A program made the translations under genes and the position numbers. From the NCBI RefSeq assembly GCF_900105655.1, contig NZ_LT629787.1:2852001-2916000 (forward strand): DNA of 64,000 nucleotides, read 5' to 3'. Source of the DNA: Halopseudomonas salegens. GTDB taxonomy: Bacteria > Pseudomonadota > Gammaproteobacteria > Pseudomonadales > Pseudomonadaceae. The notes beneath the pieces were generated by a model. The model ran no database searches, was not told the DNA's origin, and saw only the letters and a program-made list of their open reading frames with translations. Shown piece by piece: positions 35,553 to 45,013 of this stretch (positions are counted from its first letter, which is position 1; every line of letters starts with the position of its first letter).

Positions 35553-36386
35553 TTACTGGCGTCCGATATAGCCCGGGTTGAACACCACATCGTCGCCCTG
35601 AATCATATCGAAGATGTCACGCGCCGGGATTGCCGGATCTTCCCAGTTGGCGGCGCGGTCCTCTTCCGGATTGGCTGCAGGACCTACCGAATGCTTGCTG
35701 ATGTGGGTACGCATGCCTGCCGGAGCAGCCACGAAGACCTTGATATTGTCGTCCGCCACTTCCTGAGCAGTGCTCTGGAACAGACCATGCAAGGCATGCT
35801 TGGTCGCTGCGTAATGGCCCATGTTTGCCGGCGCGGCACGCATGCCAAGAATGGAAGAGACGTTGAGAATAGTGCCGCCACCCTGCTCGCGCATGTGCGG
35901 AATGACCCGCTGTGCCAGATCGGCATAGGCCCAGTAGTTCACTTCCATCAAGCGCTTGGCCGCATCAACGTCCATCTCTTCCAGCGTGGCCAGGTAGGAA
36001 TAACCAGCGTTGTTGAACAGGTAATCAATGCGGCCATATTCTTCCAGCGTGCGCTCGACAATCTGTGGTCGCTGATCCGCTTCAGCCAGATCAGCCTCAA
36101 TCACGATGGCGTCTACACCCTGCGAGCGCAACTGTTCGGCCAGTTCATGCGACGGGTCGGGGCGATAATCCACCATGACCAGTTTCATCTCTTTGGCTGC
36201 CGCCAATAACGCCAACTCACGACCAAGGCCGTAACTGGTGCCGGTGATGATGGCCACCTTGTCCTTGAACACATGCTCATCGGCCTGGGCCGGCTTGCTG
36301 ACAGACAACAAATAGATGCAGGCAACCACGGACATAACCAACAGCGCCAGGCTGCGACGCGAGGCTAACCAACGAATAGACGACAT
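35553..36386 (-). CDS. Short-chain dehydrogenase/reductase with N-terminal membrane anchor
   Basis: A 277-aa classical SDR. It has a cofactor motif TGTSYGLG, active-site Ser in NVSSILGMRAAP, and YAATKHALHG with catalytic Tyr and Lys. Asp in VMVDYRPD after beta-2 suggests an NAD preference. Unusually, the SDR is preceded by a hydrophobic segment, SLALLVMSVVACIYLLSV then SKPAQADEH, that looks like a signal peptide or membrane anchor. Start ATG 36386 is supported by AAGGAG 7 bases upstream, so this extension is translated. The substrate is unknown. It is divergent from the MFS gene. Confidence 0.82.
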   Translation of the reverse strand: MSSIRWLASRRSLALLVMSVVACIYLLSVSKPAQADEHVFKDKVAIITGTSYGLGRELALLAAAKEMKLVMVDYRPDPSHELAEQLRSQGVDAIVIEADLAEADQRPQIVERTLEEYGRIDYLFNNAGYSYLATLEEMDVDAAKRLMEVNYWAYADLAQRVIPHMREQGGGTILNVSSILGMRAAPANMGHYAATKHALHGLFQSTAQEVADDNIKVFVAAPAGMRTHISKHSVGPAANPEEDRAANWEDPAIPARDIFDMIQGDDVVFNPGYIGRQ

Positions 36387-36583
36387 GACAGGGCTCCTTG
36401 TGGGATTCACGAGAACAAAAGGGGTACTGTACTGGTAAACAGAGTTACCAATGCAGCATTGAAACATCTCGCAGCAGTTCCATCCACAGGACTATGCCGC
36501 ATGATTTCTGGCCTGAATGGCCATGACCGGATATACAGCGAATAGCGTAAACTGCGACAGCACCCACAGTACAGGCTTGATCC

Positions 36584-37762
36584 ATGTTCTCACGCAGCTT
36601 GTTGGCGTTAACCACGGCTACCTGTGCCGTCGGTACCCAGACGTTTGTATTCGCCGGACTGTTGATCGAGCTGGCCGCCGATCTGGACGTCAGCGTTGCA
36701 GTCGCCGGTTATCTGGCCGTCGCCTATGCCATTACCTATGCCTTTACCGCCCCCCTGATTGCGTTGAAAACGGGCCGCCTGGAGCGTCGTCGGCTGCTGT
36801 GGATGGCCATGCTGGCGTTGGCAGCCATCAATTTGCTGGCGGCGCTGGCGAGCAGCTTTTCCGGCTTGATCATCCTGCGAATCGTCGCCGGACTGACCGC
36901 CACGCTGATCATGCCCGTGGTGCCCGCGGTAATCGGCAGTTTGTTGCCGGTGGAAAAACGTGGTCCGGCACTGGCTCTGGTCACCGGCGGTATGGTTGTC
37001 GCCTTTCTGTTCGGCATGCCATTGGGCAGCCTGGTGGGCGCGGCTTTCGACTGGCGTGCGACCTTCTTGCTGGCTGCTGGCATCTGCCTGTTCTCAGCGA
37101 TTGCCATTCGCATGACCTTGCCGCCCATCCGCAGCGAGGATGGCGTCGGCTGGCACTTGCTCATGCAGGGCTGGAAACCCGAAATCCGGCGCTTGCTGTT
37201 GATGACCGCCACGGCCTTTTGCGCCACTTTCTGCGTTATTCCGTTTATTGCCCCGGTGATGGAATTGATCGTCGGCAATACCCGTCAGGTTGCGCTGATC
37301 CAGATGCTGGTCGGGGTTGGCGCCTTGCTGGGCATTCTGGTTGCCGGCAAGCTGGGTAGTCCAAGCCACCCGCGGCAGGTATTGATCGCGATCTTTGCCG
37401 TACTGGCCCTGACCCAGGTGCTCTATACCCTGGCCATGTTGGTATTGCCGCAACAGGGTGCTATCAGCTGGGTGCTGCTGGGCAGCGCCGTATTGCTCAG
37501 TTCCGCCGCTCTGTTTGCCTTGACGCCGTTGATTCAGGCGCAGTTGCTGGAAGCCGCACCCCACGCCCGCCAGGTGGCGATCGCCTTGAACGGTTCGATG
37601 ATGTTTCTCGGCCAGGGGAGTGGAGCAGCACTTGGAGCCTGGATTACCCAGAGCCTGTCTCTGTCATTCATTGCCCTGGCTGGACTGACCGTTGCCGCGC
37701 TTGGCGGCTTCAGTGCCTGGCACCTGCACGACCGCGCGCCGAGTGCGCAGCCTCAAGCCTGA
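36584..37762 (+). CDS. MFS transporter (drug/sugar efflux type)
   Basis: A 392-aa, 12-TM major facilitator of the DHA1-like group. It has the N-terminal FAGLLIELAADLDVSVAVAG and VAYAITYAFTAPLIALKTGR, LERRRLLWMAMLAL (motif-A region), and GPALALVTGGMVVAFLFGMPLG (motif C-like). The substrate is unknown. Its 3' end overlaps convergent arsJ by 10 bases. No strong SD is seen, but the ATG is the conserved start position. Confidence 0.85.
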   Translation: MFSRSLLALTTATCAVGTQTFVFAGLLIELAADLDVSVAVAGYLAVAYAITYAFTAPLIALKTGRLERRRLLWMAMLALAAINLLAALASSFSGLIILRIVAGLTATLIMPVVPAVIGSLLPVEKRGPALALVTGGMVVAFLFGMPLGSLVGAAFDWRATFLLAAGICLFSAIAIRMTLPPIRSEDGVGWHLLMQGWKPEIRRLLLMTATAFCATFCVIPFIAPVMELIVGNTRQVALIQMLVGVGALLGILVAGKLGSPSHPRQVLIAIFAVLALTQVLYTLAMLVLPQQGAISWVLLGSAVLLSSAALFALTPLIQAQLLEAAPHARQVAIALNGSMMFLGQGSGAALGAWITQSLSLSFIALAGLTVAALGGFSAWHLHDRAPSAQPQA

Positions 37763-38979
37763 TCCTGTACGCTGGCCCGCGGCAAGGCGAGGGAAATCAG
37801 TGTTGCCGAGAGCAGGAAAGCCGCGGAAACCCAGAGGCAGGCCTCCAGCCCGTAAGCCTGATAAACCCAGCCGGACAGTACCGTACCCAACAGCCGACCC
37901 AGCGCATTGGACATATAGTAAAATCCGACATCCAGTGACACGCCATCAGCCTTGGCATAAGACACAATCAGATAACTGTGCAAGGACGAGTTCACCGCAA
38001 AGAGCACACCGAACACCAGCAAGCCCCCGAGCAAGACCACATAGGGATTGGCCCCCTGCCACAGGCCCAGAGCAATGGCCGCCGGCAACAGGGCCAGAGC
38101 GCCGGCCCAGGCACTGGCCGCCAGACCACCGGGCACCCGCCCGCTGCGCTTGCCGGTAAAGGCCGGGGCCTGCGATTGCACCACCCCGTAGCCAATCACC
38201 CAGACCGCCATAAAGCCGCCGACCAGCCAGAAATCCCAACCGAACACCGAACTCAGATACACCGGCAAGGCAATCACGAACCAGACATCGCGGGCGGCAA
38301 ACAGGAACATCCGCGCAGCCGAGAGAATATTGATCTGCCGACTCTTGGAGAGTATCTCCCGGAACTTCGGCTTGGCCCTGGCCTTGCCCAGATCTCGCTT
38401 GAGCAGAAACAGGCTGGCCAGCCAGACGAGCCCCAATACCAGGGCCATGGCCAGCACCGCACCGGCAAAACCGAGTAGCGCCAGCAAGCCACCACCAAGA
38501 AAGAAACCCACCCCTTTGAGCGCATTCTTCGACCCGGTCAGAACGGCCACCCAGTGATACAACTGGCTTTGCTGGTTATCCGGCACCAGTAACTTGATCG
38601 AGCTTTTTGCGCTCATCTTGTTCAGGTCCTTGGCGACCCCCGACAAGGCCTGCGCTGCCATCACCCAGACCACCGTCAGCCAGGCCGCCGGCACCGTCAG
38701 CATCAAGAGCGCGATCACCTGCAGGGCCAGACCGATATTCATGGTCCGGTTCAGCCCGATGCGCGCGCCCAGATAACCGCCCACCAGATTGGTGATCACG
38801 CCAAAGATTTCGTAGAACAGGAACAGCGCCGCAATCTGCAGTGGGCTATACCCCAGGCTATGAAAATGCAGCACCACCAACATGCGCAGCGCGCCATCGG
38901 TCAGGGTAAAGGCCCAGTAATTCCCGGTCACCACCAGATACTGGCGAATATCGGGCGACAGATTTTTCAATGCCTGCAT
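37753..38979 (-). CDS. arsJ: Organoarsenical efflux MFS transporter ArsJ
   Basis: A 408-aa MFS permease. It expels 1-arseno-3-phosphoglycerate, the unstable product that the neighbouring GAPDH forms from arsenate and glyceraldehyde 3-phosphate. Recognition rests on the N-terminus LSPDIRQYLVVTGNYWAFTL, then TDGALRMLVVLHFHSLGYSP, the segment GVAKDLNKMSAKSSIKLLVP, and the gene order arsR-gapdh-arsJ, which is diagnostic. I place the start at ATG 38979 and not at the TTG five codons upstream. It lies 32 bases after the GAPDH stop, in one operon. Confidence 0.92.
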   Translation of the reverse strand: MQALKNLSPDIRQYLVVTGNYWAFTLTDGALRMLVVLHFHSLGYSPLQIAALFLFYEIFGVITNLVGGYLGARIGLNRTMNIGLALQVIALLMLTVPAAWLTVVWVMAAQALSGVAKDLNKMSAKSSIKLLVPDNQQSQLYHWVAVLTGSKNALKGVGFFLGGGLLALLGFAGAVLAMALVLGLVWLASLFLLKRDLGKARAKPKFREILSKSRQINILSAARMFLFAARDVWFVIALPVYLSSVFGWDFWLVGGFMAVWVIGYGVVQSQAPAFTGKRSGRVPGGLAASAWAGALALLPAAIALGLWQGANPYVVLLGGLLVFGVLFAVNSSLHSYLIVSYAKADGVSLDVGFYYMSNALGRLLGTVLSGWVYQAYGLEACLWVSAAFLLSATLISLALPRASVQDQA

Positions 38980-39011
38980 CAGGATTCCGCTCAAGATTGT
39001 GCGTTAAAGCC

Positions 39012-40016
39012 TCAGCTCGCGACACCCACCAGGCGCGCCAACTCCACGGTCCGGTTGGCATAGCCCCATTCATTGTCATACCAGGTATAGATCTTCACCT
39101 GAGTGCCGTTCACCACCAGGGTCGACAGCGCATCGACAATGGAGGAGCGCGGGTCGGTGCGGTAATCGATCGATACCAGGGGGCGCTCTTCATAGCCGAG
39201 AATATCTTTCATCTCGCCTTCAGCCGCCGCCTTGAGCATGGCATTCACCTCCTCCACAGTGGTTGGCTGTTCAACTTCGAACACGCAATCGGTGAGGGAG
39301 GCATTGGCCAGGGGTACCCGCACGGCATGACCGTCCAGCTTGCCGCGCAGCTCGGGGAAAATTTCCGCAATGGCCGTTGCCGACCCGGTGGTCGTCGGAA
39401 TCAGGCTCATGCCGCAGGCCCGGGCCCGGCGCAGATCCTTGTGCGGCTGATCCAGAATGCTCTGGGTGTTGGTGACATCATGAATGGTGGTAATCGACCC
39501 ATGGCGAATGCGCAGCTTCTCGTGAATCACCTTGACCACCGGAGCCAGACAGTTGGTAGTGCAGGAGGCGGCAGTCACAATCGGGTGTTTTTCCGGGTCG
39601 TACAGATGCTGATTGACGCCCATAACCACATTGAGTACACCCGCCTCCTTGACCGGCGCACTGACCACCACGCGTTTGACACCCTGATCCAGGTAGGCCT
39701 GCAATGCCTTGCTGGTCTTGTTCACCCCACTGGCTTCAATCACCAGATCACAGCCCGACCAGTCGGTGTCAGCGATTGCGCGATTGGCGGTCAGGGCCAG
39801 GCGCTGATCGCCTATGACAATGTCATTGCCCTCGGCTCGCGCCTCATGCTGCCAGCGGCCGTGAACAGAATCGAAGTTAAGCAAATGTGCGTGGGTTGCC
39901 GCATCGCCCGCTGGATCATTGATCTGCACAAACGTCAGCTCCGGCCAGTCCCAGGCGGCACGAATCAGCAGCTTGCCGATACGTCCAAAACCGTTGATAC
40001 CTACCTTGATAGTCAT
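39012..40016 (-). CDS. ArsJ-associated glyceraldehyde-3-phosphate dehydrogenase
   Basis: A 334-aa GAPDH with the NAD site [18 protein letters not shown] and catalytic Cys in [19 protein letters not shown]. Next to ArsJ, such enzymes use arsenate in place of phosphate to make 1-arseno-3-phosphoglycerate for export. Start ATG 40016 is supported by GGGAGAG and by [14 protein letters not shown] as the conserved N-terminus. It lies between arsR (117-base gap) and arsJ. A housekeeping GAPDH probably exists elsewhere in the genome. Confidence 0.92.
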   Translation of the reverse strand: MTIKVGINGFGRIGKLLIRAAWDWPELTFVQINDPAGDAATHAHLLNFDSVHGRWQHEARAEGNDIVIGDQRLALTANRAIADTDWSGCDLVIEASGVNKTSKALQAYLDQGVKRVVVSAPVKEAGVLNVVMGVNQHLYDPEKHPIVTAASCTTNCLAPVVKVIHEKLRIRHGSITTIHDVTNTQSILDQPHKDLRRARACGMSLIPTTTGSATAIAEIFPELRGKLDGHAVRVPLANASLTDCVFEVEQPTTVEEVNAMLKAAAEGEMKDILGYEERPLVSIDYRTDPRSSIVDALSTLVVNGTQVKIYTWYDNEWGYANRTVELARLVGVAS

Positions 40017-40133
40017 AGTGCTCTCCCAGATTGATTTGCCCTGACCAGCGCAGCGCACATGGTCTGTAAACTTTCAGTATGGCAGCTGGATGCTGCGCTG
40101 GTTGACGCGGGCAGACAGCCGCTCAAACGAGTA

Positions 40134-40490
40134 TCAGCAGCAGCGGGATAGTCGAACGGGGCGATCACCCATGTCCTGCAACTGCTGCAGATTAGTGGCC
40201 AGCCAGTCGCTATTGGCCGCCAGGCTGGTGTGCAGTACCTCGCTTACCCAGTCCGGCAGATCCGCTGGCAAGCTGTAATACACCCATTGCCCCTGCCTGC
40301 GGTCCTGTAACAACCCGCACTGGCGCAGCTCGGCCAGATGCCGGGAAATCTTCGGTTGGCTGGCTTGCAGCGCGCAGGTCAGCTCGCAGACACAGAGCTC
40401 CTGCTCACGGGTAACCAGCAGCATCACGCGGGCGCGGGTCTCGTCAGCCAGACATTTGAACAATACCGGTGGGGTCAGAGCAGTTGGCAT
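40134..40490 (-). CDS. arsR: ArsR-family metalloregulatory repressor
   Basis: A 118-aa winged-helix SmtB/ArsR repressor. The arsenite-binding motif ELCVCEL lies in the recognition-helix region, followed by QASQPKISRHLAELRQCGLL and the wing DRRQGQWVYYSLP. A further CC ends the protein. It should repress its own operon (arsR-gapdh-arsJ) and release DNA on As(III) binding. A perfect 36-bp palindrome lies 31 bases upstream of the start and is the likely operator. Confidence 0.93.
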   Translation of the reverse strand: MPTALTPPVLFKCLADETRARVMLLVTREQELCVCELTCALQASQPKISRHLAELRQCGLLQDRRQGQWVYYSLPADLPDWVSEVLHTSLAANSDWLATNLQQLQDMGDRPVRLSRCC

Positions 40491-40520
40491 GGGTCATCAT
40501 TCCTCTGTGATGACGACAGC

Positions 40521-40556
40521 ATATACGCTATTCCATATATATGGAATAGCGTATAT
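40521..40556. promoter_or_regulatory. Perfect 36-bp palindrome, likely ArsR operator/promoter
   Basis: 18-base arms (40521-40538 and 40539-40556) are exact reverse complements with no spacer. The core is ATTCCATATATATGGAAT with outer ATACGCT arms. It sits directly upstream of arsR (minus strand) and just past the mgtE 3' end. Position and symmetry point to the ars operator; that ArsR is the binder is inference. Central TATAT sequences may double as the -10 region. Confidence 0.8.
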
Positions 40557-40579
40557 CTCGACAGTCGATTACCGCTCGG

Positions 40580-42202
40580 TCAGAGCAGGATCAGGGTTGC
40601 CAGCCCAAGGAAGGCGGAAAAGCCGATTACATCGGTGACTGCCATCAGCACCATGCTGCCCGCCAGGGCAGGGTCAATGCCAAAACGCTTGAGAATCATG
40701 GGGATCGACAGCCCGGCGAGCGCAGCGCACAGCAGATTGATGCAGATAGCCATGGCAATGATGCCGCCAATCGCCCAGCTACCGAACCAGACGATCGCCA
40801 GTGCAGCAATAACCGTGGCCCAGAGCATGCCGTTGAGCACCGCAATGCCGACCTCCTTGACCAGCAGGACACGAAAGTTACCGGTTTCCACCTGCCCCAG
40901 CGCCATGCCGCGAATCACCAGGGTCAGCGTCTGGCTGCCGGCAATCCCACCCATGCTGGCAACAATCGGCATGAGTACGGCCAGGGCAACGATTTGCTCC
41001 AGTGAGGCCTGGAACTGACCGATCACCGATGCCGCCAGGAACGCCGTAATCAGGTTGACCCCCAGCCACACCGAGCGACGGCGCGTGCTGGTCAGGATCG
41101 GCGCAAACATGTCCGCCTCATCATCCAGACCGGCCATATTCATCAGCGTACGCTCGGAATCCTCACGGATGATATCGACCACATCATCCACCGTGATGCG
41201 CCCCAGCAGCTCACCTTCGTCGTTCACTACCGCTGCCGAGAGCATATCCAGGTCCTCGAACTGCCGGGCGACTTCAAGGCTGGTCATGGTCACCGGCAAG
41301 GCGGCAAAGTCGGTATCCATGACCTCACTGATTTTGGTATCAGCGGCGGTAGTTACCAGTCGGCTCAGCCGCAGCACACCCTGATAGCGGTTCTTGCGGT
41401 CAACCACCATGACCTTGTCAGTCTGATCAGGCAGGTCTTCCAGCAGCCGCAGGTACCTGAGGATAGAGCCCGCCTTGATATCGGCCCGAACGGAAATATG
41501 GTCGGTATTCATCAGGCCGCCCGCGCTGTCTTCCGGATAGGCCAACATGGCCACCAGTTGCTGGCGTTTTATTTCATCCATGGATAACAGCAGTTGCCGG
41601 CCCGGTCCGGTCGGCAATGCCTGAATGAGGTCGACCAGATCATCCAGCGCGAGCGTGCGCGCCGCTGTCAGCAGCCGGTCTTCGTCCATCTCCAGCGCCA
41701 GCTTGGCACGCACTTCCTCATGCAGGTGCACCAGCACCCTGGCCGCCCGCTCGGTATCCAGTGTCTGCCAGACGGTGCTGCGCTCATCCGGCGGCAAAGC
41801 CTCCAAAAGGCCTGCCGCCTTGGCCGGATGCATGCTCCGGAAAACCTTGCCAACACGCTTCAGTTTGCCCGCTGCAAGGGCCTCACGCACGTTACCGGTG
41901 TGGGTGAAGACCTGTTCACCCCCTGCGTCCAGCTCTGAACCGACCGCCTCGGCGTCGCGCTGCAGCAGTGCTGCCAGCTGCGGATCCAGGTGACGCAATA
42001 CGGCTTGCTCTCGCTCATCCGCGACTTCTTGCCATACCGCCTGGCGCTGCTGGCTATCCAGCGCTTCCAGCAGGCTGGCCAGTTTGCCCGGGTGCATGGA
42101 GCGCGCCAGTTTGCGCAGCTTCTTGCGCTTGCCCTTGGCCAGCGCATCAAGCACCGCATTCTGGGCAGTGTGAACGTTGTTGCCACTGTCTTTACTGCTC
42201 AA
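40580..42202 (-). CDS. mgtE: Magnesium transporter MgtE with extended N-terminal domain
   Basis: A 540-aa Mg2+ channel/transporter. It has an N-terminal MgtE_N superhelix, a CBS pair (MNTDHISVRADIKAGSILRY, then VVNDEGELLGRITVDDVVDI) and a five-helix membrane domain with PIVASMGGIAGSQTLTLVIR and a C-terminal DVIGFSAFLGLATLILL. The N-terminal part is longer than usual: two similar units, KLRKLARSMHPGKLASLLEA and RVGKVFRSMHPAKAAGLLEA, look like a duplication. I place the start at TTG 42202 (MSSKDSGNN), with AGGAG 8 bases upstream; the ATG-type start further up has no SD. Confidence 0.88.
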   Translation of the reverse strand: MSSKDSGNNVHTAQNAVLDALAKGKRKKLRKLARSMHPGKLASLLEALDSQQRQAVWQEVADEREQAVLRHLDPQLAALLQRDAEAVGSELDAGGEQVFTHTGNVREALAAGKLKRVGKVFRSMHPAKAAGLLEALPPDERSTVWQTLDTERAARVLVHLHEEVRAKLALEMDEDRLLTAARTLALDDLVDLIQALPTGPGRQLLLSMDEIKRQQLVAMLAYPEDSAGGLMNTDHISVRADIKAGSILRYLRLLEDLPDQTDKVMVVDRKNRYQGVLRLSRLVTTAADTKISEVMDTDFAALPVTMTSLEVARQFEDLDMLSAAVVNDEGELLGRITVDDVVDIIREDSERTLMNMAGLDDEADMFAPILTSTRRRSVWLGVNLITAFLAASVIGQFQASLEQIVALAVLMPIVASMGGIAGSQTLTLVIRGMALGQVETGNFRVLLVKEVGIAVLNGMLWATVIAALAIVWFGSWAIGGIIAMAICINLLCAALAGLSIPMILKRFGIDPALAGSMVLMAVTDVIGFSAFLGLATLILL

Positions 42203-42404
42203 GCATGCGTCTCCTGACCTGACGGTTAGAATGGAAGTGCACAGCGCTATGCTGTAAGCACAACACAATCAAGCACTGTACTCGCGAAGTTCATCGGGCT
42301 GCCTGATGATCAATCACAGCATACGGGATATTGATGACCGCCGATTGACTATCGCCACCTGAAGCCGGCCGCTGCCTGATTCGCTGTGACCGACACTATG
42401 CAGC

Positions 42405-43304
42405 TTAGCTGACCAGTAGCGGTCGCAAAACCTCAGCAAGCATAGGCGCCATGGCGATGGCATTACTCGGATGGGCAATGCAGTCGGTACTCCAGACCTC
42501 ACCGACGCCAGCCTCCCTGATGACCACCAGTGCATCGCCGGCAAAGAGCGCGTGAGTCACCGCCACATCCACCGAGGTGGCACCCGCCTCGAGCAGCAAA
42601 GTAGCGGCCCCGGCGAGCGTTCGCCCGGAACTGGCAACATCATCCATCAATACCACCGCCCGCCCGCGCACATCCCTATCCGGCAACTGGATCTGCACCT
42701 GGGTATCGCCGCTGCGTACCTTGGTGCACACCGCATAGTCAAAGCCGTGCGCCTGGGCAGCGCTTTCCACCCATTGCAGGGATTCGGCGTCCGGGCCCAT
42801 CAGGATCGGGTTAGCAGTTTTTTCCGCGATCAGGTCTGCCAGGCGCTCGGCGCCCGATAGCGCAATGGCGTGTTCAATGGGTATCGCCTGCTGCAAATGA
42901 CTGATGCGATGCAGGTGCGGATCAACGGTGATAACCGCACTGAACAGCTCTCCGAGGAAATTACCGATAATGGTCTGGCTGACAATTTCCCCCGGATTGA
43001 AAGCGATATCCTGGCGCATGTAGGCCAGATAGGGCGCAACCAGAATCAGCGTCTTGATACCCAGCTGCTGCGCGTGGCGGGCTATCAGCAAGAGTTCGAC
43101 CAACTTGTCATTTGGCCGGTCGAGGCTGCGATACAGCACCAGAGTGTCCGGTATTGACGTCTCCGTGGCAAAAGGCAGCGTCAATCGCAGCTCATCGTCC
43201 GGAAAGCGATGACTCACAACCTGTGCCGCTGTCAGGTTCAGACTGTCGGCCAGACGCTTGGCCGGTTCAGCTTCATCGGCAAAGTGCAGCAACCAGGCAG
43301 CCAT
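42405..43304 (-). CDS. Ribose-phosphate pyrophosphokinase-like protein
   Basis: A 299-aa PRPP-synthetase-family protein. Visible are the N-terminal HRFPDDELRLTL, the catalytic loop APYLAYMRQDIAFNPGE, the metal site TVDPHLHR and the PRPP loop VVLMDDVASSGRTLAGAA. It is shorter and clearly different from the housekeeping Prs (about 313 aa). It lies 2 bases after an AMP-phosphorylase-type gene in one operon. It probably interconverts ribose phosphates and PRPP in nucleotide salvage. Whether it uses ribose 5-phosphate or ribose 1,5-bisphosphate cannot be told from sequence. Confidence 0.85.
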   Translation of the reverse strand: MAAWLLHFADEAEPAKRLADSLNLTAAQVVSHRFPDDELRLTLPFATETSIPDTLVLYRSLDRPNDKLVELLLIARHAQQLGIKTLILVAPYLAYMRQDIAFNPGEIVSQTIIGNFLGELFSAVITVDPHLHRISHLQQAIPIEHAIALSGAERLADLIAEKTANPILMGPDAESLQWVESAAQAHGFDYAVCTKVRSGDTQVQIQLPDRDVRGRAVVLMDDVASSGRTLAGAATLLLEAGATSVDVAVTHALFAGDALVVIREAGVGEVWSTDCIAHPSNAIAMAPMLAEVLRPLLVS

Positions 43305-43306
43305 GA

Positions 43307-44875
43307 TCAGAACTCCACGTTGAGGGTTTGCAATTGTTCTGCGCCGCCAAGGGTGAATCCGCTATGCCGCTCAGAAGCCTGCCGAGCAAAATTCTGCTCT
43401 GATCGGTAAGCGGCATAGACCCGATACAACGGCTGCCCTGCACTCACCGTATCACCAATTCGCGCCAGCATATCGACCCCGGCACCGGCGGCCTTGGGCG
43501 CACCGGCAACGCGCGCAATACGCGCCAGTTTGAGATTGTCGATGCCCAGCACCACACCATCCTCCGGGGCCAGCACGTCAAAACTGTGCGGTGCCAAGGG
43601 TGGATTCTCCGGATCAAAGGGTTTTCCGCCCTGGGCCTGGATAATCGCCTGCATTTTCTCCAGCGCACGGCCGGAATCAAGGATATCGCGGGCAATGGCA
43701 AAGCCGTCACCACCGCGCACATCGGGATCAAATTCAAGCATGCGCCCTGCTAGTCGCAGGGATTTCTGTCGAAGATCCATCGGGGCCTCCGGATGATTTT
43801 GCAGCACACGCATGACATCACGCGCCTCGAGCACGGGCCCGATACCCCGGCCAATCGGCTGGCGGCCATCGGTAACCACCACTTCGATCACCAGGCCCAT
43901 ACATCCGGCGACATATTCGAACAACTTACGCAAACGCCTTGCCTCGGGCATGCTGCGCACCTTGGCATGCGGTCCAACCGGAATATCCAGCAGCAAATGG
44001 GTGGAACCGGCAGCGACCTTTTTTGACAGGATGGAAGCGACCATCTGGCCCGGCGAGTCGATCGACAGCGGGCGCTCAACGGCAATCAGTACATCATCGG
44101 CCGGCGACAGGTCACTGGTGCCGCCCCAGGCCAGACACCCCCGGTGCGTGCGCACCAGCGCGTTCAAATCGTCAAAGGGCAACTCGACATTGGCCAGTAC
44201 TTCCATGGTATCCGCCGTACCGGCGGGCGACGTAATCGCCCGCGAAGAGGTCTTCGGGCAGAGCATGCCGTGGGCGGCAACAATAGGCACCACCAGCATT
44301 GAGGTGCGATTACCGGGGATACCGCCAATACAGTGCTTGTCGACCACGGGATGTTCCTGCCAATCCAGCCGCCGACCGACCCGACTCATGGCATCACTGA
44401 GATAGAACACTTCTTCACGGTCGAGCTCGCCCTGGTTGCAGGCAACCACAAAGGCGGTCAGTTCGATTTTCGAGTAACGATGCTCGGCAATGTCCTGCAC
44501 GATGCGACGAAAGTCATCCCGCGTCAGGCGTTCGCCGGCTATCTTGCGGTGCAGGGCCGGAATCGAACTGGCCGGCTCAGCCTGCGAAACGCTGACTGCA
44601 AAGCCCTCCTGCAGCCCAAGCTGGGCGAAGGCGTCTTCAGACAGGCCCAGCTGATCGCCCTCGACGATGCTGCTGTCGTCCACCACATTCAGGCTGGCGA
44701 GAATACGCTGCCCATTGCCACGCACCTCGACCTTGGCCAGCGCCTGGAAACCTTCAGCGCGATAGAGCGCACAATCACGATGCAGGTAGGCAACATTCTC
44801 CCGGTAGGTATCGATACCGATCCAGCGTAAACGCAACGTCTGAGCGGGTGCTTCGTTTGAATTGTTCGAGTCCAT
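43307..44875 (-). CDS. AMP phosphorylase / thymidine phosphorylase family protein
   Basis: A 522-aa nucleoside/nucleotide phosphorylase. Motifs [20 protein letters not shown] and [20 protein letters not shown] match the archaeal-type AMP phosphorylase/putative thymidine phosphorylase group. Classical DeoA has GGVGD and SGRGLGHTGGT at these positions. An N-terminal domain of about 90 residues ([20 protein letters not shown]) is as in that group. AMP phosphorylase makes a base and ribose 1,5-bisphosphate. ATG 44875 has GGAGAG before it. It is divergent from the sortase locus, with the PRPP-like gene directly downstream. Confidence 0.87.
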   Translation of the reverse strand: MDSNNSNEAPAQTLRLRWIGIDTYRENVAYLHRDCALYRAEGFQALAKVEVRGNGQRILASLNVVDDSSIVEGDQLGLSEDAFAQLGLQEGFAVSVSQAEPASSIPALHRKIAGERLTRDDFRRIVQDIAEHRYSKIELTAFVVACNQGELDREEVFYLSDAMSRVGRRLDWQEHPVVDKHCIGGIPGNRTSMLVVPIVAAHGMLCPKTSSRAITSPAGTADTMEVLANVELPFDDLNALVRTHRGCLAWGGTSDLSPADDVLIAVERPLSIDSPGQMVASILSKKVAAGSTHLLLDIPVGPHAKVRSMPEARRLRKLFEYVAGCMGLVIEVVVTDGRQPIGRGIGPVLEARDVMRVLQNHPEAPMDLRQKSLRLAGRMLEFDPDVRGGDGFAIARDILDSGRALEKMQAIIQAQGGKPFDPENPPLAPHSFDVLAPEDGVVLGIDNLKLARIARVAGAPKAAGAGVDMLARIGDTVSAGQPLYRVYAAYRSEQNFARQASERHSGFTLGGAEQLQTLNVEF

Positions 44876-45013
44876 TGATGCTCTCCGGCCAATCAGACAC
44901 CACTCTAACTCCGCCTCCGGACGACGCCAATGACTTCGATCACACAGAAACCACATCAAGGTCACAAACAGCCCGGCGACACTGCATGCGTCAATTACTC
45001 AGGGAGATACACC

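Noticed and set aside
44876..45013. A Cre-box (TTCAC direct repeat) controlling the sortase operon.
   Set aside because: I looked for TTCAC-N6-TTCAC on both strands in this gap and did not find it.
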